A DNA stretch of 33,756 bases, from positions 1-33,756 of the forward strand of contig JAQYDI010000105.1 of the NCBI GenBank assembly GCA_028724245.1, in the 5' to 3' direction. This DNA comes from Lachnospiraceae bacterium. GTDB lineage: Bacteria > Bacillota > Clostridia > Lachnospirales > Lachnospiraceae. The translations under genes were made by a program, and so were the position numbers. Below the pieces are notes generated by a model that searched no databases, was not told the origin of the DNA, and saw only the letters and a program-made list of their open reading frames with translations. Shown one piece after another: positions 8,573 to 16,765 of the stretch. How positions within the stretch are numbered: the first letter of the stretch is position 1; the number at the start of each line of letters is the position of its first letter.

Positions 8573-9943
8573 TCATTCCGGATAAATTTCCCATATATTT
8601 TCCTGATAACCAGCCAGGCCGCTCCTGCGTACAGCTGCCGCGGTTTCCAGCAGTTCTTCATCAGTGATTCTGTCCAGCATCTTCAGGCGTTTTTCCGAGA
8701 TTTTTTCATCTGACCGGCTCTGTTTATATACCTCCGGAGACATATGCCAGCAGATAAATTCCCCCGGATAATACCGCTTCAGTTTCTGCGCGATCAAAAG
8801 CCCTTCCGGATCAAAATCGCCCGCATAAAATATCCTTACCCCTGCTTCAGCCAGAAGATCCAGCAAAAACAGCGCGCTCAGCCTCGGCTGTCCGTTCATG
8901 CACATACAGGCCCTGCTGCCCTGCCATTTGCGGCACAGCATGGCATACACGGAAGGATTTTCCACAATATAAACAGTATTTTCGGGGCATGAAACCCGGC
9001 TCCAGCCTGCCGCAGCACCGAGCGGTACCTGAACCATATCCCCCTCTCTGCAGAATCCATCGATTCCTGCATGCAGTTCTCCGTTTCTTTTCCATGCACG
9101 GATCCCGGAGATCATTACATAATTTGAAACATCATCCCGCAGAATTCCCGCTTCCAGATACTGTCTCTGCTTTTTTAAAGCGGGGAATATCTGCTGCCGG
9201 TCGGAAAATGTTTTCTGCATTCCAATCATTTCCTGCTTATTTTCATCTGTCTGTTCCATCCACTGGATCAGCAGATACAAAAGCTGTCCGTCCTTTGTTC
9301 CGTCATCAAAGGCATGGGGATTTCCGGTCATCATAGCTGCAAATACGGCAAGATATTCTCTCTTTCCCTGTCTGCAGGGAAAAGTATTGATGATATCGGC
9401 TGCCAGATAAAGCGTTTTTTCCATTTCTTCCTGACTTTGCCCGCTTTCCCTGTAACGCTTTGCCAGATACGGAATCAGTCCCGTTTTCAGATTCCCGCTC
9501 TGAGTTTTCAGTTCATCGATCCATACCTGCGCAGGTGTCTGCCTGTACCGACTTTCCAGCTTTGCAAAAATCTGCCTCCACTGCTCTGTTTCCTGCTGCT
9601 TCTGTTCTTTTTTTCCGACCATTTCCTCTTGAAAATACAGTTCCAGCAGTCTTTTCGGCGTAATTTCCCCGAACCTGCTGTCCCCGAACGCCTTTTCAAA
9701 TCCGGATGCTGAAACAGACACACTTTTTTTTCCATGATAATTTTTCTGAAAAAAACCTTCCAGATCCTCCAGTTCTTCTTCTGACAGTTTCCGCAGCGTC
9801 ACAGTCCCTGAAAAACTGCCATATGATCTGTATTTTTCTCTGAAACCGCACAGGATTCTGTCAAAAACCGATTTGCTGCGGAAATATTCAAGACATTCCC
9901 TCTCCAGAGAATTCTTCGCTCCGTTCTTCCAGTTCTGCTTCAT
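8573..9943 (-). CDS. jetD: Wadjet protein JetD, Toprim-family nuclease
   Basis: A 456-residue protein matching the DUF2399/TIGR02679 JetD type. In Wadjet systems JetD is the nuclease subunit that cleaves plasmid DNA after loop extrusion by JetABC. The C-terminal half holds a Toprim-like core: VYIVENPS with E328, followed by FYAGDFDPEGL with D376 and D378, as expected for metal binding. Residues 1-300 are a less conserved DNA- or partner-binding region. The ORF overlaps the end of jetC by 56 bp and has AAGGAG about 10 nt upstream of its ATG, inside jetC, supporting this start and translational coupling. It is the last gene of the four-gene operon. Family assignment rests on motifs plus context; the individual region is diverse. 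Confidence 0.82.
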   Translation of the reverse strand: MKQNWKNGAKNSLERECLEYFRSKSVFDRILCGFREKYRSYGSFSGTVTLRKLSEEELEDLEGFFQKNYHGKKSVSVSASGFEKAFGDSRFGEITPKRLLELYFQEEMVGKKEQKQQETEQWRQIFAKLESRYRQTPAQVWIDELKTQSGNLKTGLIPYLAKRYRESGQSQEEMEKTLYLAADIINTFPCRQGKREYLAVFAAMMTGNPHAFDDGTKDGQLLYLLIQWMEQTDENKQEMIGMQKTFSDRQQIFPALKKQRQYLEAGILRDDVSNYVMISGIRAWKRNGELHAGIDGFCREGDMVQVPLGAAAGWSRVSCPENTVYIVENPSVYAMLCRKWQGSRACMCMNGQPRLSALFLLDLLAEAGVRIFYAGDFDPEGLLIAQKLKRYYPGEFICWHMSPEVYKQSRSDEKISEKRLKMLDRITDEELLETAAAVRRSGLAGYQENIWEIYPE

Positions 9944-12900
9944 TATTCAGCATCTCCTTTGCTTTTCCATTCCACAGGTAGGGCATCACCGTTACAAACT
10001 TCGCATTTTCCGGCCTGATCAGCTGGTAAATCGCCAGCGCATCAAGGGTATCACAGTCTCCCCACAGCACCTGCGAATTGATAATAAAATCAAATTGAAA
10101 TTCTGTCATCAAACGGAACATATCCCTGATATTTTTATTATCCACACCTGCAAACGCTTCGTCCAGTGAGATCAGGCGGGGTGCATCTGAGCGGGCTCCC
10201 TGATATTTGGCAACGACTGCTGAAAACAGCGGCACATACATGGACATGGCTTTTTCGCCTCCGCTGAACGTTCCGAATACACTGTTGGTCAGTTCTTTCT
10301 GCCGCTCTCCGCTTTTCTGCGAGAACAGCTGAAACTCAAACCATTTACGGTAATCCAGTGTTTCTTTCATAACCTGATAAAAAGAAACCATGCCGCCGCT
10401 TTCCTTTGCATGCCGTCTGGCCTCCTCCACCTTGGAACGGAAATGCCGTGACAGCTTTGATGCTTCATCTTCCCGCATGAGGCGGTAATCCTTTTTCAGA
10501 AGTTCAACCAGTTCCTTTGTATCCAGCTGTTCCTCCGTTTCTGCAGTCCGGCTTCTCCAGCGCAGACTCAGCTTCAGTCCGCTGGAGGTATTCATGGCAC
10601 TCATCAGAGCGTTCATTTTCTCGACCCATCCATTGGAGCCATTGATTTTCGCACGGATTTTGCGGCTCACCGTATTCGCCAGAATATCTTCAAACAGTTC
10701 GCGGTCTCCTGCCCGGATCAGATCCTGCAGGGATGCAATTTCCGCTTCCAGATAATCGGGGAGTTTGTAGAAAGGAATTTTCACACCCTGATATCTGGCC
10801 TGAATATCCATCCGTTTCGCCGTCGGATCGCCCTTCTGCGCCAGCTCATCCAGTTCTGTAAACAGTTCGATCTGGGTAAGCTGATAATCATTTAAAAGGC
10901 CCTTATTGGCAAAATAGACTTCATTCAGATCGCGGATTATTTTTTCCTTTTGAAGTCCGCTGCAGTCTGTGTCAAGATACTCATACACTTTTCGGGCAGA
11001 ATCTGCCTCTTTCCTGTCTGTCTCTGTTCCCGACATTTCGGAAAAAACGACTCCGGGGATCTCCACACAGCCAAGCGCCAGCTCCGCTTCAAAACATTTC
11101 CTCAGATATTCGCCTTTCCTTCTGCATTCACTGATCTCTGCAGCCCCTGTTTCCATCTGCAGCCTGAGATTTTCTGCCTGCTCTCTTTTCCGGACTTTTT
11201 CCTCCACGCAGTTCTGCAGCTTACCGGGATACTCATTCAGCCATTTGATGCAGAAATCCAGCCGTTCTTTAATCTCTTCATAATCCGTCAGCTTCAGCTG
11301 CTCCTGAATTGAAATGTACTCCGCCTGTTCCGCTTTCAATGCTTTCTCTGTCCGGCCTGCGTCATAACGGATCTCATCCATATCCGCATCCAGCTGCTCC
11401 AGCCGTTCTTCCAGTTCATGCAGATGGGACAGCATCTGCCGGTAAAGTTCATGGCCGGATTTCAGCTGATAAAGATGCTGTCTGTAATTGCCTGCTGCTT
11501 CATCAGCCCTCAGAAATGCTTCATAACTGCAGGTAAGATACAGCTTTTCCGCAATTTTCAGCGCGTTTTTTTTCTTTTCCTTCAGGATATCAGACAATTC
11601 ACGGAACTGCTCCTCCAGACGGAGTCCCTCATCCTTCATGCGTCGGGCATATCTTTCGGCATCTTCTATCATCCGGTACGCTTCCCGCAGATCCCCGTCT
11701 TTGGGAAATGCTTCGTACTCCGCATCAAGCCGCTCCATGCGCCGTTTCGTTTCCTCTGCTTCTTTCTGCAGAAGCTCCATCTCCTGATCCAGTTCATCAA
11801 TTCTTGCAAGACAGGCGGCTATTTTAGCCTGACGATTCTGTTCTCTCGCCTTCGTCCCCAGAAAACCTGCCCGATACTCGCCTGTCACAGTACCTGTGAG
11901 AACGCCCATCTGATAAGTCCCCTGAGGGGAGATCGAGGTCATTCCCTCGCCGTCATATGCGATATTTTCCAGAATTCCGGTAATTCTCCGGTTAAAGAAA
12001 ATATCATTAACCGAATCGTTCAGTTCCAGCACATCCAGAATACTTTTTTCAGCCCTGTTCTTCTGAACAAATAAATATTTATCACAGCAGCCCTTTTCCA
12101 TGGAAAGAACCTGCTCTTTATACTGTTCTTCCACCACAAGGGCATCCAGAATCCCCATATAAAGCAGGGCTTCCTCCAGCCGGTCACATGATTCCTGCTC
12201 AAGCCCCGCTCCGAATTCAATAACCTTGTAGAATTCCAGATAGGGGATCTGCAGTTCCTGCAGACGTCTGCGGTTTTTCAGCACCGCCTCACTGCGCGGC
12301 GGCTGCGGTTCCCTGTGATTTTCCCATTCATGCAGCTCTGCCTTCTGCGCCTCATATTCCTCCTGAAGTTCAGACAATTTCCCGCGGTTCTTCCGCAAAA
12401 GCGCATCCAGTTCCCCTTTTACGGCGATCTTAACATCGGCCGCAGCCTGACGTACCATACCGAAATCCGACTTTTCATCGTAATCTTCCGCAAACCGTGC
12501 CAGCTGCTTCATGGTTTCATCAGGCAGCACCAATTCCTGATTGCATCCGTTCCACGCGTACAGAGCTTCCTTCCACTCATTTTGTATCTGTACAAACATG
12601 GTTTCCAGCTCATTCACCTTTCGCCATGCCGCATCAGCTTCTTTCTGCTGCTTTTCCCGCCTTCTGAACAGTTCCTCGGCCTCCCGCTGATACCGGTCTG
12701 TCTCCCTGAGAATAGAAAGTCCTTCAGCAATCTCTTTCCGTGTCCGGTCAAACTGCTTTTCATGCGTCTCAAATGCATATGCGGATGAAAACTGGTCTTT
12801 CAGTTCCTCACTGAAAAATGCATGATCCTGAAATGCCATCTCATCGGCTTCTTCCTGCATTTCTTCCAGAAGGCCGTACAGTTCCTGCTCTTTCTGCCAC

Positions 12901-14036
12901 TCTCTGTCCTGCTCTGCTTTCTTCCGGTTCTCAATTTCCAGATACCTGTCCTGTTTTGCCGCGAGCTGGGATTCCTTTTCCCTGAGCGTCTTTTCATTCC
13001 CCGAAATCCGGTCCGCAAGCTCAAGTTCTTTCTGCTTCAGACCTACCGCGTCGCTTTTGCTGAGAGATTCCCGTTCCTTCTCCATAGCAGCCTTGTCTGC
13101 AGACAGCTCCGTCAGAAGGCTTTCCAGCTCCCCGACCCGCTTTTCACAGGAGCGGATCTGCCGTTCTCTGTCTGCCGCTTCTTTTTCCAGAACAGATAAG
13201 CGTTTCCGGTTCTGGCAGTAATTTTCTGATTTTTCAAACAGGATCAGCCGGTTATAACGTCCCAGTACCCGGTTGATCTTCTCTGCTGCCTGCTTCCCTT
13301 CCTGTATGGTTTTCAGATTCATGTTCATGGTATCCATATTTTCAATTGCTTCCGACATGGGCCGCAGATCCTCATCCGATAAAGGCTGCAGGGAATCACT
13401 GAGGATATCGTTGATAACAGAGGGTTTAAAATCTCTTGACAGTTTGGGAGTACGAAGCTGGATCAGAAGATCAATCATCTCCTTATATTCTTCCACCGTT
13501 TCAAAACCGAAAACCTGACGGTTGACAAATTCCATATAATCCGCCTGACGGTCAAATACCTGTCCGCCGCCCTGAATCCTGTTTTCCAGTTCTTTTCTTG
13601 ATAAAGTCACCTTTTCATCTGTCTTTTTATACAGAAAAAAGTCTTTTCCGATCCGTCTTCCATCAGTCAGGCCAAAATACCATTTATCCAGCGGTTTTCC
13701 TCTTCTGGCACGGATCCCCATCCCCACTGTAATATAGGTATCGCTCTCCATTCGCCGGAATTCCAGATACAGATACCCGGTGCGTTCCTCCCGCCCATCA
13801 TCCTCTTCCAGAAGATAACTGCTCATCTTTCTGTCTCTGGAACCAAAAGGATCGAGCCGCTCCGGACTCATATTGCCATCCAGAAGGAGCGGGATCACAC
13901 TCTGCATGGTAACGGATTTGCCGGAACCATTGGAACCGCGCAGCAGCATCCTTCCCTTCACAAAAGGAAACTCCTGTTCATCATAATACCAGAAATTAAT
14001 AAGACCGATTTTATTTGCCTGCCATCTGCTGTTCAC
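9888..14036 (-). CDS. jetC: Wadjet protein JetC, SMC-like ATPase
   Basis: A 1382-residue SMC/MukB-like motor that extrudes DNA loops for the Wadjet complex. The head is split as expected. The N-terminal Walker A is GSNGSGKS (34-41); the C-terminal ABC signature is FSGGEK (1257-1262) and Walker B is ISLDEAF with D1292/E1293, followed by an AGVD D-loop. In between are long E/K/R/Q-rich coiled coils flanking a globular hinge-like region at roughly residues 600-735. The opening (KIGLINFWYYDEQEF, MSPERLDPFGSRDR) resembles the TIGR02680 type. The start codon is GTG with GGGAGGA 7 nt upstream and overlaps jetB by 26 bp. No frameshift occurs over 4 kb, which argues for a functional gene. Confidence 0.88.
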   Translation of the reverse strand: MNSRWQANKIGLINFWYYDEQEFPFVKGRMLLRGSNGSGKSVTMQSVIPLLLDGNMSPERLDPFGSRDRKMSSYLLEEDDGREERTGYLYLEFRRMESDTYITVGMGIRARRGKPLDKWYFGLTDGRRIGKDFFLYKKTDEKVTLSRKELENRIQGGGQVFDRQADYMEFVNRQVFGFETVEEYKEMIDLLIQLRTPKLSRDFKPSVINDILSDSLQPLSDEDLRPMSEAIENMDTMNMNLKTIQEGKQAAEKINRVLGRYNRLILFEKSENYCQNRKRLSVLEKEAADRERQIRSCEKRVGELESLLTELSADKAAMEKERESLSKSDAVGLKQKELELADRISGNEKTLREKESQLAAKQDRYLEIENRKKAEQDREWQKEQELYGLLEEMQEEADEMAFQDHAFFSEELKDQFSSAYAFETHEKQFDRTRKEIAEGLSILRETDRYQREAEELFRRREKQQKEADAAWRKVNELETMFVQIQNEWKEALYAWNGCNQELVLPDETMKQLARFAEDYDEKSDFGMVRQAAADVKIAVKGELDALLRKNRGKLSELQEEYEAQKAELHEWENHREPQPPRSEAVLKNRRRLQELQIPYLEFYKVIEFGAGLEQESCDRLEEALLYMGILDALVVEEQYKEQVLSMEKGCCDKYLFVQKNRAEKSILDVLELNDSVNDIFFNRRITGILENIAYDGEGMTSISPQGTYQMGVLTGTVTGEYRAGFLGTKAREQNRQAKIAACLARIDELDQEMELLQKEAEETKRRMERLDAEYEAFPKDGDLREAYRMIEDAERYARRMKDEGLRLEEQFRELSDILKEKKKNALKIAEKLYLTCSYEAFLRADEAAGNYRQHLYQLKSGHELYRQMLSHLHELEERLEQLDADMDEIRYDAGRTEKALKAEQAEYISIQEQLKLTDYEEIKERLDFCIKWLNEYPGKLQNCVEEKVRKREQAENLRLQMETGAAEISECRRKGEYLRKCFEAELALGCVEIPGVVFSEMSGTETDRKEADSARKVYEYLDTDCSGLQKEKIIRDLNEVYFANKGLLNDYQLTQIELFTELDELAQKGDPTAKRMDIQARYQGVKIPFYKLPDYLEAEIASLQDLIRAGDRELFEDILANTVSRKIRAKINGSNGWVEKMNALMSAMNTSSGLKLSLRWRSRTAETEEQLDTKELVELLKKDYRLMREDEASKLSRHFRSKVEEARRHAKESGGMVSFYQVMKETLDYRKWFEFQLFSQKSGERQKELTNSVFGTFSGGEKAMSMYVPLFSAVVAKYQGARSDAPRLISLDEAFAGVDNKNIRDMFRLMTEFQFDFIINSQVLWGDCDTLDALAIYQLIRPENAKFVTVMPYLWNGKAKEMLNNEAELEERSEEFSGEGMS

Positions 14037-15171
14037 CTGTATGTCCTCCCGTATAATCGTCAGGGTAATGTCCCGCCAGTTTTCCCGCTGACGGATAAAT
14101 TGTAATCATATGCTCCCTGTCTTCACACCTGATAAATGTCCATCGCTCCAGATGTTCCGTAATCTCACGCACGAATTCGCCTTCCGGCATCTCCCGGTAA
14201 TTTTTAGTAAATCCGGCGCCGGATTCTTCCTTCACTTCTCTGAGCATCCGCTCAAATTCCAGCTTTTCCACACGGATCGTGTCATCGTTTCCTGTTTTCC
14301 ACTCTCCGCACTCCACTTTTTCACGTATCTTTCCGCAGCAGAGGAGCAGAATATCCGATACCGCATTGCTGCCCGGAAACTCTGCTCCCATGCGGCAGTC
14401 TTCACCCACCAGAAGGAACGCGCTTCCTTTGTGGATATGCACCCTGCAGTCAAAATTCTGCTCCAGATCCTCCGCAAGCCGGCGTCCATAATACTTCAGA
14501 TACTCAAAATCCTCTTCCGCTCCGGCATTTCTGTACATCCCCGGAGAAAAAAGCAGTCTTTTATATACCCGGTGCCGTCTGGCAATCCCCCGTTCCTCGT
14601 TCATGTCGAACCAGTCACTTTCCCCGAAATCCTCCGGCCTTGTATATCCGGTAATATCGCGGGAAAAATTTCTCATAAAATACCGGGATGCTCCTGTATT
14701 CTCATACAGCACTTCTCCGGAAGCCGCATCCATGAAAACATCATCACTGCCATCCGTTACCTTCAGAACGCCCTGCGATACCGCATAACGAAGTACCTTC
14801 ACCAGACGTCTCCGGCTGGTATACAGTGTCCAGTCCACCGACTGTCCCGGCAGATTGGCAGCAATATACTCTGTCAGCTGTGACAGGATAAACTGCTCTT
14901 CCGCATCCTTGTCTTCCAGAAACATCAGCAGAACACAGAAAAATGCGTACTCCTCTTTTGATGTGAAATCTTCAATTCCCATAAAATCTTCCGGTATGGC
15001 AGGAATTTTTTCCAGCTTTACCATCAGAGAATTTTCCAGAACCTGACATCCCATCTTATCTGTTGCAAACCGCCGGATTTCTCCGATCGAATCGCGGATC
15101 CTGTAATACAGCTCCTTATTTTCCGATTTCAAAATCCATCTCTTTTCCAGCAGTGCTTCCAGTTCTTTCAT
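14011..15171 (-). CDS. jetB: Wadjet protein JetB, MukE/kite-like subunit
   Basis: A 386-residue cytosolic protein matching the DUF2398/TIGR02678 JetB type. It would act as the kite subunit, bridging the SMC heads with JetA. It begins MKELEALLEKRWILK, contains predicted winged-helix segments in the first ~150 residues and has no catalytic motif I can see. Its ATG follows the jetA stop by 3 nt, and AGGAGGAG lies within the jetA tail, so the two genes are tightly coupled. The 3' end overlaps jetC. Assignment depends largely on gene order and size, with fair family resemblance. Confidence 0.8.
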   Translation of the reverse strand: MKELEALLEKRWILKSENKELYYRIRDSIGEIRRFATDKMGCQVLENSLMVKLEKIPAIPEDFMGIEDFTSKEEYAFFCVLLMFLEDKDAEEQFILSQLTEYIAANLPGQSVDWTLYTSRRRLVKVLRYAVSQGVLKVTDGSDDVFMDAASGEVLYENTGASRYFMRNFSRDITGYTRPEDFGESDWFDMNEERGIARRHRVYKRLLFSPGMYRNAGAEEDFEYLKYYGRRLAEDLEQNFDCRVHIHKGSAFLLVGEDCRMGAEFPGSNAVSDILLLCCGKIREKVECGEWKTGNDDTIRVEKLEFERMLREVKEESGAGFTKNYREMPEGEFVREITEHLERWTFIRCEDREHMITIYPSAGKLAGHYPDDYTGGHTGEQQMAGK

Positions 15172-15174
15172 GCT

Positions 15175-16656
15175 CTACTCCTCCTGAAATACAATCGCAA
15201 GCTTCGGCATGGTAAAATTTCCGTCTTCGCAATGTACCACGCATTGCTCATCTGCATGGCTCATGTCCAGTACATACCGCCTTCCATCGTCAGTCCGGGC
15301 CGCATACGCTACATCCTCCAGTGCATCAGACAGCCATTTCAGAAGAATCTCCCGCACCCGCGGCTCAATAACCGGAAGAGAGGCAAAATCGATCCTCCCC
15401 TCCACCTCAAGCAGTTCAATTTTTCTCCGGTCTTCCCGAAGCTGTTCCAGCATCTGCCGGCGCGTCTTTTCTTTCTCTTCCCGGCTTTCCCTGATGGCAC
15501 TCCGCCTTGATTTTTCCCGATAAGTCCGCACTCTGGGCTTCAGCACCAGTTCCATGGGCGGTTCCTCGTATACGCCCTGATTCATACTGTCCGTCTCACG
15601 CGTACAGTCTCCCTTCAGATGAAACGTTTTTTCCAGACCGAATACCATGGCGGACATTCTGTGCGCTTCCGAAATATCCTCACATTTCAGAAAAAGCTCC
15701 GCCACCCTCCTGTATTCCTCCCTGCGGTTGGCGCCCAGAGCATTCCTTTCACTCAGCTGGGCCGCATACCGTGTGATCCTCCGGATTATATCATTTGTCG
15801 CATCAAACAATTTACCGGCTTCATTTTCCTGCATATGGTCCGCTGCAAACCAGCTGCGGATACTCTCATAGCGTCCTCTCGTTTTCTCCGCAATCAGTTC
15901 CGGTGAAACCTCCACATCCATCCTGGGGATCGACAGCTCATATTGATTGACCTTGTCCAGAACTCTGTCCACCAGTTCCGGTTCCAGCATCCGCAGATTC
16001 TCTTCGATCACTCCCACATTTTTCTGCAGGCCTTTAATAAAATTTCTCAGATAATCGATCAGTTTATCCTTAAAAACCAGAAATTCCTTCGTCCGCATCA
16101 TTTCTTCCGCTTTCACACTGTTCAGATCCCGGATATAATCCTGATAATTCTGATTCAGCCGGCTGAAATCATTATTCAGATCCTGCCACCAGGTATAGAC
16201 CGTACTCAGGTCTTCCTCCTCCATCTGAGGAAACCGCTCAATACTGATGCGGATCCGCTCCAGCAGCGTAGGTTCCAGAGACGCACCCTCAATAAACAGA
16301 TTTTCCAGCCTGAGCACAAGACGCTCGATCTCCACACTGTACGGTGACATCTGATAGCGAAACTTTTTATTCTTAAACTCCTGTATGGACGCCACTTTCC
16401 TTGTATCCTGAATGGCTGTCAGGTTCTTCCATTCCACAAGCGCCGCCAGATCCTGCTGGCACTGCTCCGGCCGGTATTCCGCAAAATAAGGATCCTGCAT
16501 CATCTGGGCATAAACCTCTTCCTGATACATCCAGTACTTCAGTTTTTCATAATTTTCAAAAAAAATGCGCATAATGCTCCGATACCGGTCAACATTATCC
16601 GCATTTAAATATTTGGCCTCCGTAAGTGGCTTTGTCAGTTTTTCCGTTACCTGCAT
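15175..16656 (-). CDS. jetA: Wadjet protein JetA, kleisin-like subunit
   Basis: A protein of about 493 residues, the first gene of the operon, fitting the DUF2397/TIGR02677 JetA type. JetA is the kleisin (MukF-like) subunit linking the two SMC heads. It is highly charged and mostly helical, with an Arg/Glu-rich coiled segment around residues 385-420 (YREKSRRSAIRESREEKEK). The frame is open to 16698, but I choose ATG 16656 (MQVTEK): GGAGGG precedes it, and a good promoter predicts transcription starting near 16680, downstream of the 16698 codon. Four genes in A-B-C-D order with overlaps are the classic Wadjet arrangement. Confidence 0.82.
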   Translation of the reverse strand: MQVTEKLTKPLTEAKYLNADNVDRYRSIMRIFFENYEKLKYWMYQEEVYAQMMQDPYFAEYRPEQCQQDLAALVEWKNLTAIQDTRKVASIQEFKNKKFRYQMSPYSVEIERLVLRLENLFIEGASLEPTLLERIRISIERFPQMEEEDLSTVYTWWQDLNNDFSRLNQNYQDYIRDLNSVKAEEMMRTKEFLVFKDKLIDYLRNFIKGLQKNVGVIEENLRMLEPELVDRVLDKVNQYELSIPRMDVEVSPELIAEKTRGRYESIRSWFAADHMQENEAGKLFDATNDIIRRITRYAAQLSERNALGANRREEYRRVAELFLKCEDISEAHRMSAMVFGLEKTFHLKGDCTRETDSMNQGVYEEPPMELVLKPRVRTYREKSRRSAIRESREEKEKTRRQMLEQLREDRRKIELLEVEGRIDFASLPVIEPRVREILLKWLSDALEDVAYAARTDDGRRYVLDMSHADEQCVVHCEDGNFTMPKLAIVFQEE

Positions 16657-16686
16657 GATTATACTGCCCTCCGCATTTCTACAGGC

Positions 16687-16715
16687 AGTATATCGCATAC
16701 AAAATGGAAATTCAA
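16687..16715 (-). promoter_or_regulatory. Promoter of the jetABCD operon
   Basis: On the minus strand TTGAAT (16710-16715), exactly 17 bp, then TATACT (16687-16692). Predicted transcription start is near 16680, giving a short leader with GGAGGG before the jetA start at 16656. Confidence 0.7.
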
Positions 16716-16720
16716 GTATA

Positions 16721-16760
16721 ATTTGTAACTGTACAAATCTATTTGGCTCTGGACAGTTAC
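16721..16760. promoter_or_regulatory. Palindromic operator-like sites upstream of the jet promoter
   Basis: The 18-mer ATTTGTAACTGTACAAAT (16721-16738) is a perfect 7-bp inverted repeat around ACTG and ends 5 bp upstream of the jet -35 box. In addition GTAACTGT (16725-16732) is mirrored by ACAGTTAC (16753-16760). The position suits a regulator of the Wadjet operon. The outer pair could alternatively form a weak terminator for the permease gene that ends at 16766, but no T-run follows. Confidence 0.5.
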
Positions 16761-16765
16761 TATAC

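Noticed and set aside
16657-16698. Upstream extension of jetA (MRYTACRNAEGSII)
   Set aside because: The ATG at 16698 lies upstream of the predicted transcription start and has no ribosome-binding site.
16725-16760. Inverted pair as an intrinsic terminator for bceB
   Set aside because: The 8-bp stem has a 20-nt loop and is followed by AAATTATAC, not a T-run; an operator role is more plausible.
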